Assembly: GCA_002493965.1 (NCBI GenBank)
Contig: DLAP01000025.1
Span: 51,677-82,732, forward strand
DNA length: 31,056 bases
Direction of reading: 5' to 3'
Origin: Clostridiales bacterium UBA7044
GTDB lineage: Bacteria > Bacillota > Clostridia > Oscillospirales > Oscillospiraceae
Each line of letters starts with the position of its first letter. The first letter of the stretch is position 1. The notes below the pieces were generated by a model. It did not search any database, was not told the DNA's origin, and worked only from the letters and a program-made list of their open reading frames with translations. Position numbers and translations under genes: made by a program. Positions 23,601 to 30,776 of the stretch are shown here, piece after piece.

Positions 23601-25691
23601 ATGGATCGATATATTGGACGGCTGCTGGATGGTCGGTACGAGATTCTGGAAGTCATCGGTACCGGCGGCATGGCCGTTGTATATAAAGCTCGCTGCCACC
23701 GGCTGAATCGGCTGGTAGCCATTAAAATATTGAAAGACGAATTTGCTGGGGATGAGGAGTTCCGCCGCCGGTTCCACGCCGAGGGCGAGGCCGTGGCTAT
23801 GCTCAGCCATCCCAACATCGTTCAGGTCTATGACGTTTCCACCAGTGACGACGCAAACTTTATCGTTATGGAGCTGATCGACGGGATTTCACTCAAGCAG
23901 TACATGGAAAAGAAGGGTGTTCTCAACTGGAAGGAAACTCTCCACTTTGCCATGCAGATCGCCAAGGCCCTGGAGCACGCCCACAGCCGGGGGATCGTCC
24001 ACCGGGATATCAAGCCCCACAACGTGATGGTGCTGAAAAACGGCTCTGTCAAGGTCATGGACTTTGGTATTGCCCGGGTGATGAATAAAAGTAACACCCT
24101 GACCAAGGAAGCTCTGGGTTCCGTCCACTATATCTCCCCGGAGCAGGCCAAGGGCGGGCATACGGATAACCGTTCGGACCTGTATTCCCTGAGCGTAGTC
24201 ATGTATGAAATGATGGCGGGGCGGCCGCCCTATGACGGAGAGTCGGCGGTTTCGGTGGCCATTCAGCATATCAACGGCGGTGCGCCTAGGCCCTCTGTCT
24301 ATAATCCCAACATTCCCGAGGGCATGGAGCAGATTATTATGAAGGGGATGTCCCTGGAGCCCAGGGACCGGTACGATTCTGCCACCGAAATGCTCCAGGA
24401 TATGGAAGAGTTCCGGAAGAATCCGGCCATTACCTTCCACTACCATACGGTTTTGGACGACGCGACCAGGCAGATTCCCACCCAGATCCAGCAGCCCAGA
24501 ACGGTGGCGGAGCGAAAGGTTCAGGAGAAGACCGGTAATCGGGCGCCAACCGACAGTATGCGGCTAAGGCAGGGCGGCACCGGAAACATTCCCCGACGCG
24601 GCACGGGGGTAGTGCCCCCGGTGGTGGATCGGGAGACGGAGAACCTGCGCCGTGCCCAGCAGCGCCGGAAGACAGAAGGGGAGAAGAAGAAGGAGGAACG
24701 GAGCCGGGTTGCCACCACGGCCATCGTGATTTGCAGCGCCGTGGCGGTGTTTGCCATCATACTGTTCCTGCTGGCCCTGTTTAATGGGGCGCTGCTTCAG
24801 GAGGAAAAGCGGCTGGTGGACGTTCCCTATCTGGAGGGCCTGACCTATAGCGAAGCATTAGCGGAGCAGTATCCGGACTTTACCATCCGCCTTCAGCCCC
24901 AGCAGTACAGCGACTCCTACCTGAGCGGTCAGATCATGAAGCAGGCCCCCGAGGGCGGACAGAAGGTGCAGAAGGGTACGGACCTGTGGCTCACTGTCAG
25001 CATGGGCGAGGAGCCGCCGGTGAAGACAATGGCAAACTTTGTGGATATCGACGCGGAGCAGGCCAAGTCCGTCCTGGACGGGCAGGGGTTCCTGGTGCTG
25101 GTTCGTCAGGAAGTCAGCTATGTCTATGAGCCGGGGCAGGTCACACGGACCGAACCGGTGGCGGGCACAGAGCTGACAGACGGTCAGACGGTTTATCTCT
25201 ACGTCAGCACCGGCAAGGATGTGGTAGAGGAGACCATGCCCAATGTGGTGGGCATGGATGTGGAGCTGGCAAAGACCCTCCTGGACCAGCTGGGCTTTAG
25301 GAACCTCCGGGTGGAGGCTGTGGAGAGCATCAAGCCGGCCGGCGAGGTGGTCTACCAGTCCGTGGAAAAGGACAAGGACGTGGATGTGACCACAGAGATC
25401 ATCATCCACTATTCCCAGCAGGAACCCACTGAGACCACCGAGGAAACGGAAGCCCCTACGGAACCTCAGGAGATGGCTGTGCCATTTTTCCTGGCGGTAC
25501 CGGAGCGAGACAAAGCTTACACCTTGGATGTGTGCCCCCATGGCTCCACCCAGAGCGTGGCCAATGTGGTGGTGGAAGCCGGACAGACCAGCACCGAGGT
25601 GACGCTGACGGGAAAGGGCAGTATGGACTTTGACCTGTATATTGACGGGGTCTTTGAGAAAAAGATTTCTCTGGAGTTTGTCCGTGGCTGA
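23601..25691 (+). CDS. prkC: PASTA-domain Ser/Thr protein kinase
   Basis: The 696-residue membrane kinase senses peptidoglycan fragments or lipid II and phosphorylates growth and wall proteins. The cytoplasmic kinase domain has GTGGMAVVYKA (20-30), Lys42 in AIK, HRDIKPHN (134-141, D136), and DFG (154-156). An activation loop with Ser/Thr clusters follows. A basic linker leads to one membrane helix (about 370-395), and outside are three PASTA repeats (about 404-472, 473-540, 545-610). After a Thr/Glu-rich linker comes an extra domain of about 75 residues (AVPFFLAVPERDKAYTL onward), which I do not recognise. AAAGGAG lies 12 nt or so before ATG 23601. rsgA overlaps its end by 8 bp. Confidence 0.95.
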   Translation: MDRYIGRLLDGRYEILEVIGTGGMAVVYKARCHRLNRLVAIKILKDEFAGDEEFRRRFHAEGEAVAMLSHPNIVQVYDVSTSDDANFIVMELIDGISLKQYMEKKGVLNWKETLHFAMQIAKALEHAHSRGIVHRDIKPHNVMVLKNGSVKVMDFGIARVMNKSNTLTKEALGSVHYISPEQAKGGHTDNRSDLYSLSVVMYEMMAGRPPYDGESAVSVAIQHINGGAPRPSVYNPNIPEGMEQIIMKGMSLEPRDRYDSATEMLQDMEEFRKNPAITFHYHTVLDDATRQIPTQIQQPRTVAERKVQEKTGNRAPTDSMRLRQGGTGNIPRRGTGVVPPVVDRETENLRRAQQRRKTEGEKKKEERSRVATTAIVICSAVAVFAIILFLLALFNGALLQEEKRLVDVPYLEGLTYSEALAEQYPDFTIRLQPQQYSDSYLSGQIMKQAPEGGQKVQKGTDLWLTVSMGEEPPVKTMANFVDIDAEQAKSVLDGQGFLVLVRQEVSYVYEPGQVTRTEPVAGTELTDGQTVYLYVSTGKDVVEETMPNVVGMDVELAKTLLDQLGFRNLRVEAVESIKPAGEVVYQSVEKDKDVDVTTEIIIHYSQQEPTETTEETEAPTEPQEMAVPFFLAVPERDKAYTLDVCPHGSTQSVANVVVEAGQTSTEVTLTGKGSMDFDLYIDGVFEKKISLEFVRG

Positions 25692-26574
25692 GAGAGAAAC
25701 AGGGAGGATCATTCGGTCCTTGAGCGGATTTTATGACGTACGGACGGAGCGAGGCGTGATTACCTGCCGGGCCAGAGGGATTTTCCGGAAAGCGGGGAGC
25801 ATTATCCCCCTGACCGGGGATTTGGTGGAGATCAGCGTGGAAAACGGGAAGGGCATGGTGGAGAAAATTCTCCCCAGGCGCAACAGCTTTGTGCGCCCTG
25901 CTGTTGCCAATCTGGACGCCATGGTGATTTTCGCCGCCAATGTGAACCCTATTACGGAGCCGTACCTCATCGACCGGGTGGCGGCCATCGCGGGGGACCA
26001 GGAGGTACCGGTGTACCTGTGCGTCAACAAGTGCGACTTGGACCCGGGGTTGGAGCTGGTGCGAATTTACGAGCACGCGGGCTTTCCGGTGTTGCGCACC
26101 AGCGCGGAAACCGGAGAGGGGGTAGAAACGCTGCTTTCTTTATTAAAAGGAAAGCTCACCGCTTTCACCGGGAACTCCGGCGTGGGGAAGAGCAGCATTT
26201 TAAATTGCCTGTGTCCTGAGCTGCACCTTGCCACCGGAGAGGTTTCCGAAAAGCTGGGCCGGGGACGCCATACCACCCGCCATGTGGAACTGTACGACCT
26301 GGGGGAAAATACCTATGTGGCGGATACCCCAGGCTTTTCCTCCTTCGATACGGACCAGATGGAAGTCATATTGAAGGAGAACCTCCAATACGCCTTCCCG
26401 GATTTTGGGCCCTACCTGGGGGCCTGCCGGTTTGACGACTGCTCCCACCGGAAGGAGCCGGAGTGTGCGGTAAGGGAGGCTTTACAGCGGGGGGAGATCG
26501 AGAAGACCCGATACGAAAGCTATCTAAAGCTTTACGAAAAGGCTGAGCAGATTAAGACCTGGGAACTGAAATGA
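25684..26574 (+). CDS. rsgA: Ribosome small-subunit GTPase
   Basis: RsgA is a circularly permuted GTPase that checks late 30S assembly. The 296 residues have an N-terminal OB fold, then GTPase motifs in permuted order: G4 VNKCDLD, G1 GNSGVGKSS, the GRHTTR segment, and G3 DTPGFSSF. The C-terminal zinc site has CRFDDCSHRKEPECAV. GTG 25684 is chosen: GGAG lies 7 nt upstream and the product begins at the usual OB-fold position; an in-frame ATG at 25630 would add 18 residues from within prkC. A terminator follows the stop. The usual downstream rpe and thiN are absent. Confidence 0.95.
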   Translation: MAERETGRIIRSLSGFYDVRTERGVITCRARGIFRKAGSIIPLTGDLVEISVENGKGMVEKILPRRNSFVRPAVANLDAMVIFAANVNPITEPYLIDRVAAIAGDQEVPVYLCVNKCDLDPGLELVRIYEHAGFPVLRTSAETGEGVETLLSLLKGKLTAFTGNSGVGKSSILNCLCPELHLATGEVSEKLGRGRHTTRHVELYDLGENTYVADTPGFSSFDTDQMEVILKENLQYAFPDFGPYLGACRFDDCSHRKEPECAVREALQRGEIEKTRYESYLKLYEKAEQIKTWELK

Positions 26575-26576
26575 CG

Positions 26577-26606
26577 AAATGAGCGGCGGAAGGCCGCTCA
26601 TTTTTT
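26577..26606 (+). terminator. Intrinsic terminator of the cdaA-rsgA operon
   Basis: AAATGAGCGGC (26577-26587) pairs with GCCGCTCATTT (26593-26603) around a 5-nt loop, with a run of T at the end. Confidence 0.92.
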
Positions 26607-26617
26607 CGACTGTAGGC

Positions 26618-26664
26618 TTGACAAAACGAAAAGGGAGAGTATAATTAGTACAACAAATCATACT
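26618..26664 (+). promoter_or_regulatory. Promoter and operator-like repeat before the AbrB-like gene
   Basis: Consensus TTGACA (26618-26623) and TATAAT (26640-26645) are separated by 16 bp. An imperfect inverted repeat overlaps the -10 box and start site: AGTATAATTA (26638-26647) and AAATCATACT (26655-26664), matching at 8 of 10 positions with a 7-bp spacer. It is a candidate site for autoregulation by the AbrB-like protein. Confidence 0.72.
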
Positions 26665-26686
26665 TTTCTCACGAGGAGGAGTTATT

Positions 26687-26914
26687 ATGGGAAGACCAAA
26701 GGGAAAATACGCCTGGACGGTGACTGTGGGAGAAAAAGGGCAGATCGTGATCCCCAAGCAGGCCCGGGAGATCTTCGGCATCCAGCCCGGGGATAACCTG
26801 GTGCTGCTGGGGGATAAAAAGAAAGGGCTGGCGATCCCACCGAAAAGTGTGTTCGACATGTTCGCCGCTGCTGTGTTTGACACAAAGGAGGATGGGGAAG
26901 ATGACAAAGCGTAG
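26687..26914 (+). CDS. AbrB/SpoVT-type swapped-hairpin DNA-binding regulator
   Basis: The 75-residue protein has the AbrB/MazE/SpoVT fold signature: WTVTVGEKGQIVIPKQAREI followed by FGIQPGDNLVLLGD (residues about 10-43). Such proteins bind DNA as dimers with swapped hairpins. Some act as transcription regulators, others as antitoxins. The C-terminal part (KSVFDMFAAAVFDTKEDGEDD) is short and acidic. No toxin gene accompanies it; instead its end overlaps a membrane acyltransferase by 14 bp. I therefore favour a local transcription regulator that controls its own promoter. GAGGAGGAG lies upstream of ATG 26687. Confidence 0.85.
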   Translation: MGRPKGKYAWTVTVGEKGQIVIPKQAREIFGIQPGDNLVLLGDKKKGLAIPPKSVFDMFAAAVFDTKEDGEDDKA

Positions 26915-27977
26915 ATTGTATCTGGACAATATTCGCTGGGCAACGGTACTGCTGGTGCTTCTGTATCATGTGGGCTACATTTTTAATGGCGTGGGGATTC
27001 TGGGCGGCGTGCCGAACGCAAAAAGCATCCGCTGGGTAGATTGCATGATCGGCGTGGTATACCCCTGGTTTATGGTGCTGCTGTTTGCGGTGTCCGGAAT
27101 CTGCGCCCGGTATGCCTTGGAAAAGCGGACGGTCAAGGAATTTCTGCGGGAGCGGGCCAGAAAGCTTTTGGTTCCTTCCACCTTGGGCCTGTTTGTCATT
27201 CACTGGGTGACGGGCTATCTCAATATCAAAATGGGCGGCGGCCTGGAATATATGCCCGGGTTTCTTGTCTATCCCATTGCGGCGATCAGCGGCATCGGAC
27301 CACTGTGGTTCATTCAAATGCTGTTTCTGTTCTCCGCGGCGCTGGTGCTGATCCGGAAGCTGGACGGGAAAGAGAAACTATGGGCCCTTTGCGGAAAGAG
27401 TGGTGGCTGGATAGCGGCCGCTCTGGGGTTTCTCATCTGGGGCGGGGCCCAGGTGGGGAATTTACCGGTGCTGACTATGTACCGGTTTGGAATCTACTTC
27501 GCCGCCTTCCTCATTGGTTATTTCGTTTTCTCCCATGAAGAGGTTCAGGAGAAGCTGGAAGCATTCCGGTGGGGATTTCTGACTGTGGCGCTGGCATTTG
27601 GCGCGGGGTATATCCTGAAATACTGGGGCGGGAACTTTACGCAGGACGCTGTGTTGAAGAGCTTTCTGACCAACGCCTATCTGTGGTTCACGGTGCTGGC
27701 GATTCTGGGACTTATGAAGCGCTATGGCAATAAAGAAAATGCTGTGACCCGCTATCTGGCAAAAAACAGCTTTGGATATTACATTCTCCACTATCCCGTG
27801 CTGATTACAGCGGCCTATCTGCTGCAATATCATACGGCCCTGTCCGCCGGATGGAAATATTTCCTGACGTTGGCTGCGATGCTTGGGGGAACCTTCCTGC
27901 TGAACGAGGCAGTGAAGCGGATCCCGGGAATCCGGTGGCTGATCCTGGGTGTGAAGAAAAAGGAAGGGAAGCTCTGA
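26901..27977 (+). CDS. Acyltransferase 3 family membrane protein
   Basis: The 358-residue integral membrane protein fits the acyltransferase-3 (OafA/WecH-like) family: RRLYLDNIRWATVLLVLLYH at the N-terminus with the family histidine, then about ten hydrophobic helices. The segments GIGPLWFIQMLFLFS and NSFGYYILHYPVL are typical. These enzymes transfer acyl groups to sugars of surface polymers or to exported molecules; the substrate cannot be told. The start is ATG 26901, with AAAGGAGG and GGGGAAG upstream, inside the end of the AbrB-like gene, so the two are expressed together. No clear terminator follows; a short AGCTCT/AGAGCT repeat over the stop has a delayed T-run. Confidence 0.87.
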   Translation: MTKRRLYLDNIRWATVLLVLLYHVGYIFNGVGILGGVPNAKSIRWVDCMIGVVYPWFMVLLFAVSGICARYALEKRTVKEFLRERARKLLVPSTLGLFVIHWVTGYLNIKMGGGLEYMPGFLVYPIAAISGIGPLWFIQMLFLFSAALVLIRKLDGKEKLWALCGKSGGWIAAALGFLIWGGAQVGNLPVLTMYRFGIYFAAFLIGYFVFSHEEVQEKLEAFRWGFLTVALAFGAGYILKYWGGNFTQDAVLKSFLTNAYLWFTVLAILGLMKRYGNKENAVTRYLAKNSFGYYILHYPVLITAAYLLQYHTALSAGWKYFLTLAAMLGGTFLLNEAVKRIPGIRWLILGVKKKEGKL

Positions 27978-28350
27978 TTCAATCGGCAAGAGCTGACGTC
28001 AAGAGATTTTTCACCAGATGAAAGCTTCAAAAGTGGAGGAATACTGTATGTATTTCCCATTTCGGGATCCCCATAAAGGGCATCGCCCTTTATGGGGGGA
28101 GGAAAAGATCCGATGTTCAGCCGCAGACGATTGATTCGGAGTTTCCTATGGGAAAAAGAGCGAAAATCCTATCCAAAGGCGCACCTGGCCACTGCCTGAT
28201 TCCTGGAAGAAAATCCAACATTTTTCGACAAAATTTGACAAAAACAAACGAAACCACGAAATAATGACTAAGTTTCGATGTAAAACTTTGGAAATCATGT
28301 TCATGGAAATCCGGATATCCCTGTGGTATACTAACCCTGGAGATGATGTT
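27978..28350 (+). other. Intergenic stretch with perfect hairpin; no convincing gene
   Basis: This 373-nt stretch holds a perfect 13-bp inverted repeat with a 3-nt loop at 28069-28097 (CCCCATAAAGGGC, ATC, GCCCTTTATGGGG). Two 28-codon frames have plausible ribosome-binding sites: 28048-28134 (after GTGGAGGA), which covers the hairpin, and 28113-28199 (after GAGGAAAAG), which starts just behind it. Neither resembles a known protein. A TTGACA (28235-28240) with AATAAT 19 bp on is a possible weak promoter. The rest is AT-rich and unstructured. Confidence 0.5.
28304..28332 (+). promoter_or_regulatory. Promoter candidate of the 66-residue protein gene
   Basis: An extended -10 box TGG-TATACT (28324-28332) lies 17 bp after a weak -35 match TGGAAA (28304-28309). 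It would give a leader of only about 12 nt including GGAG. Confidence 0.6.
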
Positions 28351-28551
28351 ATGGATGAAGTATACAGGAAAATCGAAGAAGCAGGGTTGGAAGAAGTCGA
28401 CGAGCTCCTCGGCGCGGCCATTGACAGGAAGCGGGAACTGTTCCCGGATTGGGAGATTCTGTACCTGGCAATGCCCAAGGGAGACACACAGAAGTGGAAG
28501 GAAACATTGGGTCAGATTTATTTGTACCTGGAACTGGGAAAGGGCGGCTGA
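28351..28551 (+). CDS. Small acidic hypothetical protein (66 residues)
   Basis: I do not recognise this protein. It starts at ATG 28351, with CTGGAG 9 nt upstream and an extended -10 promoter just before; the frame is open to 28264, but that part lacks a ribosome-binding site. The sequence begins MDEVYRKIEEAGLEEVDELL and continues with a charged helix, FPDWEILYLAMPKGD, and a C-terminal helix ending LYLELGKGG. It is acidic, probably mostly helical, with no signal peptide, membrane segment or cysteine. A terminator hairpin begins within its last codons, so it is a single-gene unit placed just before the S10 operon. It could be a small regulatory or ribosome-associated protein, but nothing in the sequence proves it. 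Confidence 0.7.
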   Translation: MDEVYRKIEEAGLEEVDELLGAAIDRKRELFPDWEILYLAMPKGDTQKWKETLGQIYLYLELGKGG

Positions 28552-28568
28552 AAGCTGCCCTTTCTTTT
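28539..28568 (+). terminator. Terminator overlapping the end of the 66-residue protein gene
   Basis: AAAGGGCGGC (28539-28548) pairs with GCTGCCCTTT (28554-28563, one wobble pair) around the TGA stop, followed by CTTTT. Confidence 0.8.
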
Positions 28569-28681
28569 GGTATGGAGACGGGCAGATGGAGGCGAAAAGG
28601 GAAGAAGGACGGCGAAAAAAACAATTCTGCGAAATTAACGAAAATGATCCGGCATTTTTGTAGATTTCTCTAAAAATATGC

Positions 28682-28710
28682 TTGACAAGAGGGGAAAAAC
28701 ATGGTATCAT
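28682..28710 (+). promoter_or_regulatory. S10 ribosomal-protein operon promoter
   Basis: Perfect TTGACA (28682-28687), a 17-bp spacer and TATCAT (28705-28710) with an extended TGG before it. Transcription should start at about 28717. Confidence 0.9.
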
Positions 28711-28716
28711 ACTTGA

Positions 28717-28986
28717 GCGCGTGTAGGGAAACTATGCGTGCAATGCGATGATGCAGGAGATTGCGTCCGAACGGGCGGTAACTTCTGCGGAGTATGTCCG
28801 GTCATCGGGCGGCTGAACTGTTTCAAAGCGCTGGCGTATATCGCCGGGCGGTTTGGAAAAGGGTCGGCTTTGGTCGGCCATTTTTCATGGCTCGGAATGA
28901 TACGCACGGCGGCGCGGACAAAAGCAGTTCGACCGTACCCAGACACTACGCAAACTGAGTACGTAATTTCAAGGAGGAAAAACACC
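28717..28986 (+). promoter_or_regulatory. Structured 270-nt leader of rpsJ
   Basis: The leader begins at the predicted transcription start with a 10-bp stem (GCGCGTGTAG 28717-28726, loop GGAAA, CTATGCGTGC 28732-28741, including wobble pairs). Further on are GGCG-TATAT-CGCC, a GTCGGC direct repeat near 28863-28879 and a GCCAT/ATGGC stem just after it. AAGGAGG stands 9 nt before rpsJ. It shares the 10-mer CATCGGGCGG (28803-28812) with the rpsJ-rplC gap. Long leaders on S10 operons are known to carry autoregulation by L4 in proteobacteria; whether this one does is unknown. Confidence 0.55.
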
Positions 28987-29295
28987 ATGGCAAACCAGAT
29001 GATCCGCATTCGGCTGAAGGCTTACGATCACCAGCTGATCGACTCCAGCGCGGCCAAGATCGTGGAAACCGCCAAGCGCAACGGCGCCCAGGTTTCCGGC
29101 CCCATCCCGCTGCCCACCAAGAAGGAAGTTGTTACCATCCTTCGGTCCCCCCACGTCAACAAGGACTCCCGTGAGCAGTTCGAGCGCAGAACCCACAAGA
29201 GACTGATCGATATCCTCAACCCCGGCCAGAAGACTGTTGAGGCCCTTATGAGCCTGGATCTCCCTGCCGGCGTTGAGATTGAGATAAAGCTGTAA
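28987..29295 (+). CDS. rpsJ: 30S ribosomal protein S10 (NusE)
   Basis: The 102-residue protein is S10, part of the 30S head and, as NusE, of transcription antitermination complexes. It has IRIRLKAYDHQLID near the start, AQVSGPIPLPTKKE (residues about 37-50), SREQFERRTHKRLID and DLPAGVEIEIKL at the end. ATG 28987 has AAGGAGG 9 nt upstream and matches the family start. The frame is open back to 28738 by chance. It is the first gene of the S10 operon; a 118-nt structured gap separates it from rplC. Confidence 0.98.
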   Translation: MANQMIRIRLKAYDHQLIDSSAAKIVETAKRNGAQVSGPIPLPTKKEVVTILRSPHVNKDSREQFERRTHKRLIDILNPGQKTVEALMSLDLPAGVEIEIKL

Positions 29296-29413
29296 CCACG
29301 TAACAATGGCTATGGCAGCCCGCACTGTCTGGCATCGGGCGGACGGGTCATGTCGGTAATCGTGCATCCGCGATAAGCCGACCAATAACCTATTAAAAAG
29401 GAGAATGTAAACC
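29296..29413 (+). promoter_or_regulatory. Structured 118-nt gap between rpsJ and rplC
   Basis: A two-part hairpin spans 29352-29382: GTCGG (29352-29356) with CCGAC (29378-29382), and inside it ATCG (29359-29362) with CGAT (29371-29374). Upstream, GCCCG near 29318 can pair with CGGGC near 29337. The second arm lies in CATCGGGCGG (29333-29342), which also occurs in the rpsJ leader. No promoter or terminator is evident. The gap is long for a ribosomal-protein operon and may hold a regulatory or processing site. Confidence 0.5.
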
Positions 29414-30133
29414 ATGCAGAAAGCAATCATCGGCAAGAAAGTGGGCATGACCCAGATCTTCGATGAGAGCGGCAAGGTGATCCCTGTTACCGTCGTGGAA
29501 GCAGGCCCCTGCGTCGTCACTCAGAAGAAAACTGTCGAGACCGACGGCTACACCGCCGTCCAGCTTGGCTTCGAGACCGCTGCGGAAAAGAAGCTGAGCA
29601 AGCCTGAGCTTGGCCATCTGAAGAAGGCCGGGGTCGAGGCAAAGAAGTACCTGAAGGAGTTTAAGCTGGATTCCGCCGCTGATATGAACGTTGGCGATGT
29701 GGTGAAGGCTGATACCTTCGCTGCCGGAGACAAGATCGATGTCACCGGTATTTCCAAGGGCCATGGCTACCAGGGCGTTGTGAAGCGCCACGGCGCTGGC
29801 CGTACCCCCATGACCCACGGCGGCGGCCCTGTTCACCGTCATGCTGGTTCCATGGGCGCTTCCTCTCACCAGAGCCGGATCTTCCCTGGTAAGATCGGCG
29901 CAGGTCAGATGGGCAACGAGCAGGTTACCATTGAGAATCTGGACGTCGTCAAGGTGGACGCGGAGCTGAACATGATCGTCATCCGCGGCGCGATCCCCGG
30001 CCCCAAGGGCGGCCTGGTGTACCTGCGCAACACCGTGAAGAACAACCGGGTCAAGAACGTGGAGACCGGCATCAGCAAGAACCCGCAGAAGGCTTCCGGC
30101 AGAAACCCCCAGAAGGCTTCCGCAAGAGGCTAA
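29414..30133 (+). CDS. rplC: 50S ribosomal protein L3
   Basis: L3 is an early assembly protein of the 50S subunit near the peptidyl-transferase centre. The 239 residues carry KAIIGKKVGMTQIFDESG at the start, the conserved loop SKGHGYQGVVKRHG, then RTPMTHGGGPVHRHAGSMG, and RVFPGK-like RIFPGKIGAGQMG. It has a C-terminal tail with a tandem eight-residue duplication (NPQKASGR, NPQKASAR). AAAAAGGAGAA lies upstream of ATG 29414. rplD follows after 19 nt. Confidence 0.98.
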   Translation: MQKAIIGKKVGMTQIFDESGKVIPVTVVEAGPCVVTQKKTVETDGYTAVQLGFETAAEKKLSKPELGHLKKAGVEAKKYLKEFKLDSAADMNVGDVVKADTFAAGDKIDVTGISKGHGYQGVVKRHGAGRTPMTHGGGPVHRHAGSMGASSHQSRIFPGKIGAGQMGNEQVTIENLDVVKVDAELNMIVIRGAIPGPKGGLVYLRNTVKNNRVKNVETGISKNPQKASGRNPQKASARG

Positions 30134-30152
30134 GGAAAGGAGATCTTAAATC

Positions 30153-30776
30153 ATGCTTAAGACGAATGTTTATGATATGTCCGGCAAGCTGGTTGGCGAG
30201 ATCGAACTGCCCGAAGCTGTGTTTGGCATTACCCCCAACGAATCTGTTGTCCATGATGCCGTTAAGAATCATCTGGCCAACAAGCGTCAGGGCACTCAGA
30301 GCGCTCTGACCCGCGCGGAGGTTTCCGGCGGCGGCCGTAAGCCCTGGCGCCAGAAGGGCACCGGCCGGGCTCGTCAGGGCTCCACCCGGGCTCCCCAGTG
30401 GACCCACGGCGGCATCGTGTTCGCTCCCAAGCCCCGCTCCTACAGCTACACCCTGAATAAGAAGGTTAAGCGGCTGGCTCTGAAGAGCGCCCTGTCCGCC
30501 AAGGCTGCGGAGGCAAGCGTGGTGGTCATCGACGCCATCAAGATGGACGCCCCCAAGACCGCGGATTTCGCCAAGTTCCTGAAGGCTGTGGGCTGCGAGG
30601 GCAAGACCCTGGTCGTCACCGCTGCCGCTGACCAGAATGTGGTGAGGTCCGGCCGCAACATCCCCGGCTGCGAGGTCACCTTCGCCGGCCTGCTGAACGT
30701 TTACGACATCGTGAACGCCACTAAGCTGGTGCTTGATAAGGCTGCCCTCCAGACCATCGAGGAGGTATTCGCATAA
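30153..30776 (+). CDS. rplD: 50S ribosomal protein L4
   Basis: L4 lines the peptide exit tunnel and in proteobacteria also represses its own S10 operon. The 207 residues contain NLANKRQGT-like HLANKRQGTQSALTRAEVSG, GGRKPWRQKGTGRARQGS (residues about 60-77), the tunnel loop with PQWTHGGIVFAPKPR, and a C-terminal NVYDIVNATKLVL. The start has GGAAAGGAGA upstream. The stop overlaps the rplW start by 1 bp (TAATG). Confidence 0.98.
   Translation: MLKTNVYDMSGKLVGEIELPEAVFGITPNESVVHDAVKNHLANKRQGTQSALTRAEVSGGGRKPWRQKGTGRARQGSTRAPQWTHGGIVFAPKPRSYSYTLNKKVKRLALKSALSAKAAEASVVVIDAIKMDAPKTADFAKFLKAVGCEGKTLVVTAAADQNVVRSGRNIPGCEVTFAGLLNVYDIVNATKLVLDKAALQTIEEVFA

Noticed and set aside
26687..26914. AbrB-like protein as antitoxin of a toxin-antitoxin pair
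   Set aside because: The following gene is a multi-pass acyltransferase, not a MazF/PemK/VapC-type toxin, and no other small toxin gene is near.
28738..28986. In-frame extension of S10 by 83 codons
   Set aside because: S10 has a strict family start at 28987 with a strong ribosome-binding site; the upstream frame is untranslated leader that happens to lack stops.
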